In this document: one piece after another, positions 11,461 through 21,212 of the stretch | How the letters are laid out: each line of letters begins with the position of its first letter | Position numbering within the stretch: position 1 is the stretch's first letter | Origin: Bacillus pseudomycoides | GTDB lineage: Bacteria; Bacillota; Bacilli; Bacillales; Bacillaceae_G | Assembly (NCBI RefSeq): GCF_002551005.1 | Contig: NZ_NVOY01000009.1 | Span: 27,958-91,957, forward strand | DNA: 64,000 bases | Direction: 5' to 3' | Position numbers and translations under genes: made by a program | Notes under the pieces: model-generated | What the model was told of the DNA's origin: nothing | What the model saw: the letters and a program-made list of their open reading frames with translations, nothing else | Database searches by the model: none

Positions 11461-11496
11461 AAAAAAGAACCCTTCTGCAACATACAGAAGAGTTCT
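11461..11496 (-). terminator. Intrinsic terminator of codY
   Basis: Reading the minus strand, AGAACTCTTCTG and GCAGAAGGGTTCT form a 12-bp stem with a small loop, followed by TTTTTT. It lies 14 bases beyond the codY stop and closes the topA/trmFO-xerC-hslVU-codY group before the rpsB promoter. Confidence 0.88.
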
Positions 11497-11509
11497 TCAT
11501 TTATGAAAA

Positions 11510-12289
11510 TTAGTTTGTTTTTAGTTTCGCAAGTTCATGTAAAAACTTGTCATTTAATACTTTGATGTATGTTCCTTTCATACCTAAAGAACGAGATTCA
11601 ATTACACCAGCACTTTCTAACTTACGAAGTGCGTTTACAATTACAGAACGTGTAATACCTACACGATCAGCAATTTTACTTGCAACAAGTAAACCTTCTG
11701 TTCCATTTAACTCTTCGAAAATATGTTCAATTGCTTCTAGTTCACTATATGATAATGAGCTAATTGCCATTTGTACAACCGCTTTACTACGTGCTTCTTC
11801 TTCAATTTCTTCTGCTTTTTCACGTAGAATTTCCATACCTACTACAGTAGAACTATATTCAGCAAGAATTAAATCATCATCTAAAAACTCTTGACCAAGA
11901 CGTGCTAATACTAACGTACCTAGACGCTCACCACCACCAACGATTGGTACGATAGTTGTTAAACCTTGACCAAATAATTCTCTGTTTTCTACAGGGAACG
12001 CTGTATACTCACTGTTTACTTCTAAGTTTGGAGATGTTTCAGTTACATTGAATAAGTTCTTTGTATATTCTTCTGGGAACTGACGCTCAGCAAGCATTTG
12101 TTTCATGCGCTCGTTTTCGATTTGTTGGTGAATTGCATATCCTAATAATTTTCCGCGACGACTTACAATAAACACGTTCGCTTCAATTACTTCACACATC
12201 GTGTCCGCCATTTCTCTAAAGTTTACTGGTTTTCCTGCTGCGCTCTGTAATAACGCATTTAATTTTCTTGTTTTTGCTAATAATTCCAT
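11510..12289 (-). CDS. codY: GTP- and branched-chain-amino-acid-sensing global regulator CodY
   Basis: CodY represses nutrient-limitation genes when isoleucine, leucine, valine and GTP are plentiful, and controls metabolism and virulence in the B. cereus group. The 259 residues comprise an N-terminal GAF domain that binds the amino acids (1-155), a linker helix and a winged helix-turn-helix. The recognition region [20 protein letters not shown] occupies residues 203-222, exactly the position known for B. subtilis CodY. Ser215 in that helix, reported in the literature as a phosphorylation site, is conserved, and the PrkC kinase is encoded in this window. It is the last gene after xerC-hslV-hslU, the classical cod operon. 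Confidence 0.98.
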   Translation of the reverse strand: MELLAKTRKLNALLQSAAGKPVNFREMADTMCEVIEANVFIVSRRGKLLGYAIHQQIENERMKQMLAERQFPEEYTKNLFNVTETSPNLEVNSEYTAFPVENRELFGQGLTTIVPIVGGGERLGTLVLARLGQEFLDDDLILAEYSSTVVGMEILREKAEEIEEEARSKAVVQMAISSLSYSELEAIEHIFEELNGTEGLLVASKIADRVGITRSVIVNALRKLESAGVIESRSLGMKGTYIKVLNDKFLHELAKLKTN

Positions 12290-12365
12290 TTCTAAATTTC
12301 CTCCTACACATTATTCACATAGTTTTAATCACTTGGAAACTAGGGCGAGTCACCTGATGATACTA

Positions 12366-13763
12366 TTACAAAATAAACTGGCTCACATCTTTATTTTTAG
12401 CAATCGTCGCTAATTTTTCCTCTACATACTGAGGTGTTATCGTTACCTTTTCTAACGTAATTTCAGATGCTTCAAACGATAAATCTTCAAGAAGTTTTTC
12501 CATAATGGTATGAAGCCTTCTTGCTCCAATATTATCTGTGTCTTGATTGACTTGATAGGCAATCTCGGCAATCTTACGAATAGCTTCGTCAGAAAATTCA
12601 ATTTCTATACCTTCAGTTTCCAATAATGCTATATATTGTTTTACTAAAGCATTATCTGGTTCTACAAGAATTTTCACAAAATCGTCCGCTGACAATTTCG
12701 TCAACTCTACGCGAATTGGGAATCTTCCTTGCAGTTCCGGTATTAAATCTGACGGCTTTGACATATGAAAAGCGCCCGCTGCAATGAATAAAACATAATC
12801 CGTTCTTATCGGTCCATATTTTGTCACAACAGTCGATCCTTCCACAATCGGTAAGATGTCTCGCTGCACGCCTTCACGTGATACATCAACACTATTCGAT
12901 TGTTTACCAGCAATTTTGTCAATCTCATCAATAAAAATAATCCCAAGCTGTTCAGCACGATAAACGGCTTCTTGTGTAACTTCATCCATATCAATTAAGC
13001 GCTGTGCCTCTTCATTTGTCAAGACTTTTCTTGCTTCTTTTACAGAAAGTTTGCGTTTTTTTGTTTTTTTCGGCATAAAACTTCCAAGTGCATCTTGAAA
13101 ATTCATGCCCATCTGTTCCATTCCAGTACCTTGGAGCATATCGAACATAGATGATTGCTGTTCTGTCACTTCAATCATAATCAATTCATCTTCGAGTAAA
13201 CCAGCAGCAAGCTGCTTTTCTACTTCTTTTCGTTTCTGCTCCACTTCTCTCTCATCCTGCTTTTCCGTTGTTGGAGCGGTGTTTTGATTTTGATATCCGC
13301 CAAACAACATTTCTAACGGATTTTTAAATCCTGATTCTTTTTGTTTATGCGGCACTAAAATTTCAACAATTCGTTGATTAGCTTGCTCTTCCGCTTTGTC
13401 TTTAACATGAATCATTTTTTCTTCTTTTACAATTCGAACGGAAGTCTCTACAAGATCACGAACCATAGATTCAACATCACGACCAACATAGCCTACTTCT
13501 GTAAATTTTGTTGCCTCTACTTTAATAAAAGGAGCACCAACAAGCTTTGCAATACGACGCGCCACTTCTGTTTTTCCGACCCCTGTCGGTCCAATCATTA
13601 AAATATTTTTTGGTGCAATTTCATCGCGAAGTCCTTCTGCCAATTTACTGCGGCGATAACGATTTCTAAGTGCCACTGCAACTGCTTTTTTCGCATCTTT
13701 TTGACCAATAATATATTGATCTAATTTTTCTACAATTTGTCGCGGAGTAAAATGTAAATGCAT
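12366..13763 (-). CDS. hslU: ATP-dependent protease ATPase subunit HslU (ClpY/CodX)
   Basis: An AAA+ unfoldase that feeds substrates into the HslV peptidase. Walker A GPTGVGKT is at residues 58-65; Walker B is [11 protein letters not shown] in the middle. The intermediate (I) domain is the charged insert around residues 110-230. The C-terminal tail ends in QFIL, the hydrophobic tail that docks into HslV. The open frame runs to 13826, but the ATG at 13763 follows GGGAGG by 8 bases and starts at the family's [14 protein letters not shown]. This gives 465 residues. It lies 22 bases after hslV, and codY follows after 76 bases. Confidence 0.96.
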   Translation of the reverse strand: MHLHFTPRQIVEKLDQYIIGQKDAKKAVAVALRNRYRRSKLAEGLRDEIAPKNILMIGPTGVGKTEVARRIAKLVGAPFIKVEATKFTEVGYVGRDVESMVRDLVETSVRIVKEEKMIHVKDKAEEQANQRIVEILVPHKQKESGFKNPLEMLFGGYQNQNTAPTTEKQDEREVEQKRKEVEKQLAAGLLEDELIMIEVTEQQSSMFDMLQGTGMEQMGMNFQDALGSFMPKKTKKRKLSVKEARKVLTNEEAQRLIDMDEVTQEAVYRAEQLGIIFIDEIDKIAGKQSNSVDVSREGVQRDILPIVEGSTVVTKYGPIRTDYVLFIAAGAFHMSKPSDLIPELQGRFPIRVELTKLSADDFVKILVEPDNALVKQYIALLETEGIEIEFSDEAIRKIAEIAYQVNQDTDNIGARRLHTIMEKLLEDLSFEASEITLEKVTITPQYVEEKLATIAKNKDVSQFIL

Positions 13764-13785
13764 TTTAAATGCCTCCCTTACAGTT

Positions 13786-14328
13786 CTACAGTTCTTCCAC
13801 AATAATATTTTCATTTGTATATACACAAATATTGCTAGCGATTTCTAAACTCGCCTTCGCAATTTCTCTTGCTGTGAAATGGGAACCTGCATGTTGTTTT
13901 AAAGCGCGTCCTGCTGCAAGCGCGTAATGCCCACCAGAACCAATTGCTAAAATGCCATCATCAGGTTCAATCACTTCACCCGTTCCTGAAACAAGCAACA
14001 GCGTATTTTTATCCATAACAATTAACATTGCCTCTAGTTGGCGAAGCATCTTATCCCCCCGCCACTGCTTTGCCATTTCTACCGCAGCTCGCTGTAAATT
14101 ACCATTGTATTCCTCAAGCTTTCCTTCAAACATCTCAAATAGTGTAAAAGCATCAGCTACAGAACCTGCAAAACCAGCTAACACTTTGCCATGAAATAAT
14201 TTTCGAACTTTACGAGCTGTATGCTTCATAACAACAGCATTTCCAAGCGTAACTTGCCCGTCACCAGCCATTGCACATTCTCCATTATGGTGAATCGCAA
14301 ATATCGTTGTAGCATGGAAGTTTCCCAT
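13786..14328 (-). CDS. hslV: ATP-dependent protease peptidase subunit HslV (ClpQ/CodW)
   Basis: A proteasome-beta-like threonine peptidase that assembles with HslU. The chosen ATG at 14328 gives 180 residues beginning [16 protein letters not shown]. The Thr7-Thr8 pair aligns with the N-terminal threonines of E. coli HslV, and AGDGQVTLG is the conserved strand that follows. The frame is open to 14373, but the family start is the internal ATG. In B. subtilis CodW the residue after Met is Ser and has been proposed as the nucleophile; here it is Gly, so processing to expose Thr7 would be needed for activity. Glycine-rich [14 protein letters not shown] is the usual C-terminal signature. Confidence 0.96.
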   Translation of the reverse strand: MGNFHATTIFAIHHNGECAMAGDGQVTLGNAVVMKHTARKVRKLFHGKVLAGFAGSVADAFTLFEMFEGKLEEYNGNLQRAAVEMAKQWRGDKMLRQLEAMLIVMDKNTLLLVSGTGEVIEPDDGILAIGSGGHYALAAGRALKQHAGSHFTAREIAKASLEIASNICVYTNENIIVEEL

Positions 14329-14403
14329 AGAAAAAACTCCTTTATTTGTTTTTATCCTGCCGCTAACAGGCATTTAGACTCCAGCCTTAAGATTCTGATA
14401 AAT

Positions 14404-14510
14404 CAAAAAAGGGACTCGAGAGTTAACTACCCGCAAGAGCTTGATCGGTACAACTAACTATTAGTGATCAGGAAGAAGAATCCCTTCCACTGATAGTAGT
14501 TTCACTTTAT
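14404..14510 (-). repeat. Family-2 short intergenic repeat, copy between xerC and hslV
   Basis: Read on the minus strand from 14510, the element begins ATAAAGTGAAACT and continues into a hairpin whose arms are ACTATCAGTG (14488-14497) and CACTAATAGT (14457-14466). It then shares GTTAG, GATCAAG and GGGTA blocks in the same order with the element at 53083-53211. The matching terminal inverted repeat at its other end is not recognisable. It lies in the operon-internal gap and fills most of it. Confidence 0.6.
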
Positions 14511-14526
14511 AACTTTTAAAAGCAAT

Positions 14527-15432
14527 TTATGCGCGAGGATGGTGCATCATGTAAACCGAGCGTAATCTTTCTTTTGAGACGTGCGTATAAATTTGTGTCG
14601 CCGATAAATTTTCATGTCCTAATAATTCTTGTATAGCCCTTAAATCCGCCCCTTCATTTAACATATGGGTTGCAAATGTATGTCTTAACATATGCGGACT
14701 TATATGCATTGTAAGGGATGTTTTTTTTATTAGTTCATTTAAAATATATCGAACCCCTCGATCAGTTAGCGGTGTGCCTTTCGCATTTAAAAACACCATT
14801 TGTGAGTGTTCTTGCGATTTTTTCTCCAATTGTTTTCTCCCATTTTCTATGTAAGTTAGTAAAGCATCTTGTGCATAACTACCGAAGGGAACATAGCGTT
14901 GTTTCTTTCCTTTTCCCGTCACCAAAATCGTACCTGTTGAAAAATCAATATCCGTAAGCTGAAGCTTCACGAATTCACTTACACGAATACCCGTGGCATA
15001 CATAAGTTCCAATAAAGCTTGATCTCGTTGCCCTAGTGGTTTAGAAGTATCCGAAACTTCAAACAACTTTTCTAACTCTTCATTGTACAAAAACTTTGGA
15101 ATTGACCATTCTTTTTTTGGGAGCGCGGCAAGTGCAAATGGATTATCTTCGCGATATCCTTCACGCATCAAGAAACGATACAGACTTCGTAAACTCGAGA
15201 TTTTTCGCGCTACAGACTTCCTTGCTAACTTTTCATTATGCAAAGTCGTTAAATATAAACGAACATCAGCATACGTAACATCCTCAAAAGTCAAAATACC
15301 TTCTCGCTTCATAAATTGTACAAAATGTTCTACATCGTTTTGATAACTTGCAATTGTATATTTTGAATAATTTCTTTCAATTTGTAAATATCCGACGAAT
15401 AATTGTAACATTTTATTCACATCTTCATTCAT
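14527..15432 (-). CDS. xerC: Tyrosine recombinase XerC (CodV)
   Basis: A site-specific recombinase that, with XerD/RipX, resolves chromosome dimers at dif before division. The catalytic set is complete: Arg150 (ATGIRVSEF), Lys174 (TGKGKKQR), His247 and Arg250 (PHMLRHTFATH), His273 (LGHENLS) and the nucleophile Tyr282 (IYTHVS). The N-terminal SAM-like core-binding domain spans about 1-95. The ATG at 15432 follows GAGGTG by 6 bases; an upstream in-frame GTG at 15441 overlaps that ribosome-binding site and is less likely. This gives 301 residues. It is the first gene of the xerC-hslV-hslU-codY cluster and lies downstream of trmFO. Confidence 0.96.
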   Translation of the reverse strand: MNEDVNKMLQLFVGYLQIERNYSKYTIASYQNDVEHFVQFMKREGILTFEDVTYADVRLYLTTLHNEKLARKSVARKISSLRSLYRFLMREGYREDNPFALAALPKKEWSIPKFLYNEELEKLFEVSDTSKPLGQRDQALLELMYATGIRVSEFVKLQLTDIDFSTGTILVTGKGKKQRYVPFGSYAQDALLTYIENGRKQLEKKSQEHSQMVFLNAKGTPLTDRGVRYILNELIKKTSLTMHISPHMLRHTFATHMLNEGADLRAIQELLGHENLSATQIYTHVSKERLRSVYMMHHPRA

Positions 15433-15497
15433 TCTCTTCACCTCAATAAAGGCTACTAAATCGTATCACAATTTAGTAGCCTTTGCAAGAAATTTGA

Positions 15498-16802
15498 CTA
15501 AATATTTACAAAATTTCGAATTGTTTCTAATGCACGGTTCGCATATGCTTCATTACGCTCTTGCTTCTTTTTAATTTTCTTTTCTAGCGGTGCAAATAGC
15601 CCGAAATTTGCGTTCATCGGTTGGAAGTTTTTCACATTCGTTGTTGTAATGTAATTCGCCATACTTCCCATTGCTGTTACTGCCGGTAAAACAACTAGTT
15701 CTTCACCTTTCACAAGCCGAGCTACATTTATACCTGCTAATAAGCCCGAAGCAGCTGATTCTACATATCCCTCTACTCCAGTCATTTGTCCTGCAAAGAA
15801 TAAATCATCACGATTTTTATATTGGTACGTTGGACGAAGTAATTTCGGTGAATTAATAAATGTATTACGATGCATAACACCATAACGTACAACTTCTGCA
15901 TTTTCTAGTCCAGGAATCAATTGTAACACTTCTTTTTGCGGTCCCCACTTTAAGTGTGTTTGGAAACCAACAATATTGTATAACGTTCCGGCTGCATCAT
16001 CTTGACGTAATTGAACAACGGCATACGGTGTTTTCCCTGTTTTTGGATCTTCTAATCCGACTGGTTTCATCGGTCCAAATACTAACGTTTGTCGACCGCG
16101 ACCCGCCATTACTTCTACCGGCATACACCCTTCAAAGAAAACTTCCTTCTCGAATTCTTTTAATGGTACTGTTTCTGCAGCAATTAACGCATCATAAAAA
16201 CGGTTAAATTCTTCCTCTGTCATCGGACAGTTTAAATATGCTGCTTCCCCTTTGTCATAACGGGATTTTAAGTACACTTTCTCCATATCAATGCTATCTT
16301 TTTCTATGATTGGCGCTGCTGCATCATAGAAGTAAAAATAATCCTCACCCGTTAGCTCTTTCAGTTGCGCTGCTAGACTTGATGAAGTAAGAGGGCCCGT
16401 TGCAATTACAGTAGGACCTTCCGGAATTTCTGTAATTTCTTCATTCATTACCGTCACGTTCGGGTGATTTTTCACATATTCCGTTACTTTAGCCGCAAAT
16501 TCATGACGGTCAACAGCTAGCGCACCACCTGCTGGCACAGAACATTCGTCTGCCGCGCGAATAATAACAGAATCCATACGGCGCATCTCTTCTTTAATTA
16601 CACCAACCGCGTTCGTTAATGTATTTGCGCGAAGCGAGTTACTGCATACAAGCTCAGCAAATTTATCTGTATGATGAGCTGGTGTTTGTTTTACTGGTCG
16701 CATTTCATATAACCTTACTTGAACCCCGCGCTTTGCGATTTGATAAGCTGCTTCACTTCCCGCAAGACCTGCGCCAATTACGTTTACTACTTGTGTTGTC
16801 AT
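15498..16802 (-). CDS. trmFO: tRNA (uracil-5-)-methyltransferase TrmFO, folate-dependent
   Basis: A flavoenzyme that makes ribothymidine at position 54 of tRNAs using methylenetetrahydrofolate, unlike SAM-dependent TrmA. The dinucleotide-binding GAGLAGSEA starts at residue 10. Conserved CSNSLRA near the N-terminus and [10 protein letters not shown] mid-protein carry cysteines of the TrmFO family, and the GCxPVE motif distinguishes it from GidA/MnmG. The start at 16802 follows AAAGGTGAG; the upstream GTG at 16811 overlaps that site. The protein has 434 residues. It lies between topA and xerC, as in B. subtilis, where it was called gid. Confidence 0.96.
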   Translation of the reverse strand: MTTQVVNVIGAGLAGSEAAYQIAKRGVQVRLYEMRPVKQTPAHHTDKFAELVCSNSLRANTLTNAVGVIKEEMRRMDSVIIRAADECSVPAGGALAVDRHEFAAKVTEYVKNHPNVTVMNEEITEIPEGPTVIATGPLTSSSLAAQLKELTGEDYFYFYDAAAPIIEKDSIDMEKVYLKSRYDKGEAAYLNCPMTEEEFNRFYDALIAAETVPLKEFEKEVFFEGCMPVEVMAGRGRQTLVFGPMKPVGLEDPKTGKTPYAVVQLRQDDAAGTLYNIVGFQTHLKWGPQKEVLQLIPGLENAEVVRYGVMHRNTFINSPKLLRPTYQYKNRDDLFFAGQMTGVEGYVESAASGLLAGINVARLVKGEELVVLPAVTAMGSMANYITTTNVKNFQPMNANFGLFAPLEKKIKKKQERNEAYANRALETIRNFVNI

Positions 16803-16831
16803 GTATCTCACCTTTCTTTTTGCATTTCCCG

Positions 16832-16861
16832 AAAAAAATGTGAGCTGGTAGGCTCACATTT
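16832..16861 (-). terminator. Terminator overlapping the topA stop codon
   Basis: A stem AATGTGAGC / GCTCACATT (minus: AATGTGAGCC...GCTCACATT) is followed by TTTTTTT. The topA stop codon at 16854-16856 lies within one arm, so translation of the last topA codons would compete with hairpin formation. It separates topA from trmFO. Confidence 0.85.
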
Positions 16862-18932
16862 GTTGTTCTTCTTCATAATCACAAGAAATACACTGTACTT
16901 GAACGCCTTTTTTCAACTTCTTCTCAACAAGCATACCTTCACACTTTGGACATTTTCGACCAATTGGTTTATCCCAAGAAACAAAGTCACACTCTGGATA
17001 TGTACCACAGCCGTAAAAAAGACGTTTCTTTTTGTTGCTTCGTCGTTCAATAATTTGTCCCTCGCTACATTTTGGACATGTAACACCGATTTCTTTTACA
17101 ATCGGTTTTGTATTTCGGCAATCCGGGAAATTAGAACAAGCCATAAACTTTCCGAATTTACCCATTTTAAAGACCATTGGATGACCACACAGTTCACAGT
17201 CTTCCCCAGCAGGTTCATCTTTAATTTCTACTTCGCGCATTTCTTTCTCCGCTTTCTCTAAACGCGGTTCAAAACCTTTGTAGAAATCATCGACAATTTG
17301 TACCCAATTTGCTTTTCCCTCTTCCACTTCATCAAGATTTTGCTCCATATTAGCTGTAAACTCAATGTTAATAATTTCAGGGAAAAACTCTAAAATAAGT
17401 TCGATTACAATTTCGCCAAGTTCAGTCGGAACAAATCGCTTATTGTCTAACCCTACATACCCACGTTTTTGAATTGTTTCTAGCGTCGGTACATATGTAG
17501 ACGGTCTACCAATTCCAAGTTCCTCTAACGTTTTTACTAAACGTGCCTCTGTATAACGCGGTGGCGGCTGTGTAAAGTGTTGTTTCGGTTCGACATCTTT
17601 AGAAAAGACCATTTCTCCTATATCTAGATGCGGTAACATTTTATCCTTCTCTTCTGTCCCGTCATCTTTTGATTCCACGTACACCTTCATAAATCCCGGG
17701 AACTTCACGACAGATCCATGCGCTCGAAATTGCACAGAATTGTTTATCAGTGTAGCTGTAACGGTATCCATTATAGCAGATTCCATTTGACTTGAAACAA
17801 ATCGCTCCCAAATCAGTTTATATAAACGATATTGGTCACGGCTCAAAAAACTTTTTAGTTCATCTGGCTTACGCAAAACAGATGACGGGCGAATTGCTTC
17901 ATGCGCATCTTGCGCGTTTGCTTTTTTCGATTCTTTCTTTTTTTGTGCTCCTATGTAGTCTGCACCATATGCTTCTTCAATATAAGAACGGGCTTCTTGC
18001 TGTGCCGTTTGTGAAATTCTCGTTGAATCCGTTCTCATATATGTAATTAATCCCACTGTTCCTTGCTTTCCAATATCAATACCTTCATAAAGCTGCTGTG
18101 CAAGCATCATCGTTTTCTTCGCTCGCATATTTAACTTTCTTGCAGCTTCTTGCTGCAGAGAAGATGTCGTAAATGGTAATGCCGGATTACGTTTTCGCTC
18201 TTTTTTCGTTACATTTTCAACTGAAAAAGCATTTTCTTGCATTTTTTCAATGATTTCATTTACTTGTTGTTCATTTGTTAATTCTACTTTTTCCCCGTTT
18301 ATTCCATAAAAGGCTGCTTCAAACGTCTCTTTCCCTTTTACAAATTCCGTCTTAATTGTCCAGAATTCTTCTGGTATAAACGCCTTAATTTCCTTTTCGC
18401 GTTCTATAATTAAGCGAACTGCAACAGACTGCACACGACCTGCACTTAATCCTTTTTTTACTTTCTTCCATAATAAAGGACTAATATTATAACCAACAAG
18501 TCTGTCAAGTACACGTCTTGCTTGCTGTGCATCCACTAAATCCATATTAATTGCACGAGGATGTTTAAAAGATTCTTTAATAGCATCTTTGGTAATTTCA
18601 TTGAATACAACTCGACAATCCGACTCCACATCTACGTTCAGCGTATTCGCTAAATGCCAAGCAATCGCTTCTCCTTCGCGATCTGGATCGGCTGCAAGAT
18701 ACACTTTTTTTGCTTTTTTTGCCGCTGTTTTCAAATCTTTTAAAACAGGCCCTTTACCACGAATGGTAATATACTTCGGGGTGAAGTTATTTTTCACTTC
18801 TATTCCCATTTGACTTTTAGGTAAATCGCGAACATGGCCCATAGACGCGACTACTTTGAATTTTTTCCCTAAATATTTTTCAATGGTCTTCGCCTTAGAA
18901 GGCGACTCCACGATTACAAGGTAATCTGACAT
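16854..18932 (-). CDS. topA: DNA topoisomerase I (type IA)
   Basis: It relaxes negative supercoils through a 5'-phosphotyrosine intermediate. The TOPRIM domain is N-terminal ([11 protein letters not shown], Glu9; DPDRE at 82-86), and the nucleophile is Tyr298 in [11 protein letters not shown]. Three C-terminal four-cysteine zinc ribbons begin with [16 protein letters not shown] and CPKCEGML. The length, 692 residues, is typical of Bacillus TopA. It is preceded by a 380-base intergenic region with a candidate promoter and a repeat element, and followed by trmFO. Confidence 0.97.
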   Translation of the reverse strand: MSDYLVIVESPSKAKTIEKYLGKKFKVVASMGHVRDLPKSQMGIEVKNNFTPKYITIRGKGPVLKDLKTAAKKAKKVYLAADPDREGEAIAWHLANTLNVDVESDCRVVFNEITKDAIKESFKHPRAINMDLVDAQQARRVLDRLVGYNISPLLWKKVKKGLSAGRVQSVAVRLIIEREKEIKAFIPEEFWTIKTEFVKGKETFEAAFYGINGEKVELTNEQQVNEIIEKMQENAFSVENVTKKERKRNPALPFTTSSLQQEAARKLNMRAKKTMMLAQQLYEGIDIGKQGTVGLITYMRTDSTRISQTAQQEARSYIEEAYGADYIGAQKKKESKKANAQDAHEAIRPSSVLRKPDELKSFLSRDQYRLYKLIWERFVSSQMESAIMDTVTATLINNSVQFRAHGSVVKFPGFMKVYVESKDDGTEEKDKMLPHLDIGEMVFSKDVEPKQHFTQPPPRYTEARLVKTLEELGIGRPSTYVPTLETIQKRGYVGLDNKRFVPTELGEIVIELILEFFPEIINIEFTANMEQNLDEVEEGKANWVQIVDDFYKGFEPRLEKAEKEMREVEIKDEPAGEDCELCGHPMVFKMGKFGKFMACSNFPDCRNTKPIVKEIGVTCPKCSEGQIIERRSNKKKRLFYGCGTYPECDFVSWDKPIGRKCPKCEGMLVEKKLKKGVQVQCISCDYEEEQQM

Positions 18933-19033
18933 GCTAGTGCCTCCTTAAGAGGTGGATTCAGGTCTTCATCTTTATTCACACAAAAGTTCCTTCCTCAAAG
19001 TTTCTAAAACCCTTTTGGACGGATTATTGACTA

Positions 19034-19062
19034 ATATTATTGATTTATCTCATTTTTGTCAA
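19034..19062 (-). promoter_or_regulatory. Candidate topA promoter
   Basis: On the minus strand TTGACA (19057-19062) and TAATAT (19034-19039) are separated by 17 bases, about 100 bases before the topA ATG. A second TTGACA lies about 45 bases further upstream without an obvious -10 partner. The rest of the dprA-topA gap is AT-rich sequence plus the repeat at 19154-19330. Confidence 0.5.
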
Positions 19063-19153
19063 TCAACAATGAATATAACATACAGTGACTATCTACTATT
19101 TGTCAATAATTGTTTAATAAAAAACATGAAATATACTATATAAATTCAAATTT

Positions 19154-19330
19154 AAAAAAGACATAAAACCCATTCTTTTTTGGCGGACGAGAGCATCTGG
19201 CCATGCATAGAAGCGGTCAGGCCTTTTTCTGCCACACGCGAAGTGCAAACAAAGTGAGAAAGCGAGTGTATACTTTTTCTTTCTGCATAGCAGTAATCTA
19301 TATGTCGAAAAATCAAAATGGATTCATATT
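19154..19330 (+). repeat. Family-1 intergenic repeat, copy A
   Basis: About 177 bases that align over their length, in inverted orientation, with 56949-57126. Shared landmarks include GACATAAAA, GAGAGCATCTGGCCATG, ATAGAAGCGGTCAG, GCGAAGT, GAGAAAGC and ATGTCGAAA. The segment CTGGCC...GGTCAG forms a short hairpin with a loop of about 12 bases. The right edge runs into the 3' end of dprA. Size and intergenic placement resemble the bcr repeats of the B. cereus group, but I could not check which family. Confidence 0.75.
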
Positions 19331-20200
19331 ATAATTTGAAAGTTCTTCTATCACATCTTCGGCACTTTGAACCAATTTTGCCCCTTGTTGGATGAGCTGA
19401 TTCGTTCCAACCGCACTCTCAATATAATTAGGTCCCGGCATAGCAAATACTTCTCTATTTTGTTCTAAGGCGCAATCTGCTGTTATAAGAGAACCACTGC
19501 GCGCTTTCGCCTCTACTACGAGAACCCCTTGACAAAGTCCGCTTATAATACGGTTTCGTCTCGGAAAATACCATTTTTGCGGTGCATAATGCGGAGGATA
19601 CTCCGTTACAAGCAAAATTTTATTTTTCCATTTTTCACAAAACCCTTGATTTTTCTTTGGATACATATATTGTAGACCATGTCCTAATACTGCAATTGTC
19701 GCAAAAGACTGCTCTACTGCAATTTCATGCGCAATTGTATCAATTCCATTTGCAAGACCACTCACGATTAGCCAGTCATTGTTCATAAGCGGTTGTAAAA
19801 TAGATTGTATGCTTCCTTTTCCGTATAAAGACGGATTTCGTGTTCCAACAACAGCTATTTTTTTTGACCATTGCAATAATTCTTTCTTCCCCTTTCCATA
19901 TAAAACATATGGCGGATCTGGGATTTCTTGCAATAAACTCGGATAATCATCATCCCATATTGTCATGTAAAAAACGTGTTCATCTTGTAATTGTTGAGTG
20001 TAGAAAGAAGGCGATGTTTTTTGAAGATAAGAAACAAGTGCAGAGGCTTTTTGTATAGATAACCCAAGGAATTTTTCAATTTGAGGAGCTTGAAAGGAAT
20101 AAATATCCGTTAACTGAGGATCAATAGCTAATAAGCGCCTCAGTACTTTCCACTGATCTGCCAAGAAGTAGTGAAGATGTAATAATCTTTCACGTTTCAT
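19313..20200 (-). CDS. dprA: DNA processing protein DprA (Smf)
   Basis: DprA loads RecA onto single-stranded DNA taken up during natural transformation. The Rossmann-like core shows VVGTRNPSLYG, SGLANGIDTIAH (the family signature) and PRRNRIISGL. The C-terminal part ends at a stop inside a repeat element, with the last five residues (NMNPF) encoded by the repeat's edge. Starts at 20206 and 20200 are both possible; the ATG at 20200 has better spacing from GGAG and gives 295 residues. No C-terminal winged-helix extension of the longer DprA type is seen. It lies between sucD and topA, as in B. subtilis. Confidence 0.94.
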   Translation of the reverse strand: MKRERLLHLHYFLADQWKVLRRLLAIDPQLTDIYSFQAPQIEKFLGLSIQKASALVSYLQKTSPSFYTQQLQDEHVFYMTIWDDDYPSLLQEIPDPPYVLYGKGKKELLQWSKKIAVVGTRNPSLYGKGSIQSILQPLMNNDWLIVSGLANGIDTIAHEIAVEQSFATIAVLGHGLQYMYPKKNQGFCEKWKNKILLVTEYPPHYAPQKWYFPRRNRIISGLCQGVLVVEAKARSGSLITADCALEQNREVFAMPGPNYIESAVGTNQLIQQGAKLVQSAEDVIEELSNYNMNPF

Positions 20201-20248
20201 ATTCATTCTCCTTACCCATAATTGAGATTATGTTAACTAAGAACGGAA

Positions 20249-20282
20249 TAAAAGACACCCACTTTTACAGAAGGTGTCTTTC
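20249..20282 (-). terminator. Terminator of sucCD
   Basis: On the minus strand AAAGACACC and GGTGTCTTT flank a 13-base loop, followed by TATT. It starts 8 bases after the sucD stop and separates the sucCD operon from dprA. Confidence 0.8.
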
Positions 20283-20289
20283 TAAATGA

Positions 20290-21192
20290 TTAATAATTTT
20301 TACAAGTTTCAAATAAGCCTTTTTCTTTTAAAACAGAAATTAATGTTTCGCCCATAACAGCTGGTGTTTCAGCAACTTTAATACCGCATGCTTCCATTGT
20401 TTTAATCTTTTCCGCAGCTGTACCTTTACCACCAGAAATAATCGCACCAGCATGGCCCATACGTTTTCCTGGAGGTGCTGTTTGACCACCAATAAAGCCG
20501 ACAACAGGTTTCGTCATGTTCGCTTTTACCCATTCAGCAGCTTCTTCTTCTGCCGTTCCACCAATTTCACCAATCATAATAACAGCATGTGTCTCTTCAT
20601 CTTCATTGAATGCTTTTAAAGCATCGATGAAGTTTGTGCCATTTACAGGGTCACCACCGATACCAACTGCAGTTGATTGGCCGATTCCTTCTTGTGTTAA
20701 TTGATGAACTGCTTCATAAGTTAACGTACCTGAACGAGATACGATCCCAACATGACCTTTTTTATGAATGTATCCTGGCATAATACCAATCTTACACTCA
20801 TCTGGCGTAATAACACCTGGGCAGTTTGGCCCAAGAAGACGTGTCTTTTTGCCATGCATATATTTCTTAACACTTACCATATCTAATACAGGGATACCTT
20901 CTGTGATACATACTACTAAATCAAGTTCTGCATCAACAGCTTCCATAATTGCATCCGCAGCAAAAGCAGGTGGAACGTATACAACAGAAGCGTTTGCACC
21001 TGTCGCTTTTACAGCGTCTTCTACTGTGTTAAATACTGGTACACCTTCGATTTCAGTACCACCTTTACCAGGTGTTACACCGCCGACAATTTTCGTACCG
21101 TATTCAATCATTTGTTTTGTATGGAATAAACCTTGAGAACCTGTAATACCTTGTACAATAACTTTTGTATCTTTATTAACTAATACGCTCAT
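20290..21192 (-). CDS. sucD: Succinyl-CoA synthetase (ADP-forming), alpha subunit
   Basis: With SucC it interconverts succinyl-CoA and succinate in the TCA cycle, with substrate-level phosphorylation. The CoA-binding Rossmann domain is N-terminal ([18 protein letters not shown] in parts; GVTPGKGG). The active-site histidine lies in [12 protein letters not shown], around residue 247. The length, 300 residues, is canonical. It starts 20 bases after the sucC stop and the pair is followed by a terminator, so sucC-sucD form a two-gene operon. Confidence 0.97.
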   Translation of the reverse strand: MSVLVNKDTKVIVQGITGSQGLFHTKQMIEYGTKIVGGVTPGKGGTEIEGVPVFNTVEDAVKATGANASVVYVPPAFAADAIMEAVDAELDLVVCITEGIPVLDMVSVKKYMHGKKTRLLGPNCPGVITPDECKIGIMPGYIHKKGHVGIVSRSGTLTYEAVHQLTQEGIGQSTAVGIGGDPVNGTNFIDALKAFNEDEETHAVIMIGEIGGTAEEEAAEWVKANMTKPVVGFIGGQTAPPGKRMGHAGAIISGGKGTAAEKIKTMEACGIKVAETPAVMGETLISVLKEKGLFETCKNY

Positions 21193-21212
21193 TTTTTCTC
21201 CCCCGCTTTCTA

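Noticed and set aside
12290-12365. CodY autoregulatory binding box
   Set aside because: I looked for AATTTTCWGAAAATT-like sequence upstream of codY and around the operon and saw no convincing match.
16719-17261. Plus-strand open frame across the trmFO/topA junction
   Set aside because: Shadow of the topA zinc-ribbon and trmFO N-terminal coding sequence; composition is that of an antisense frame.
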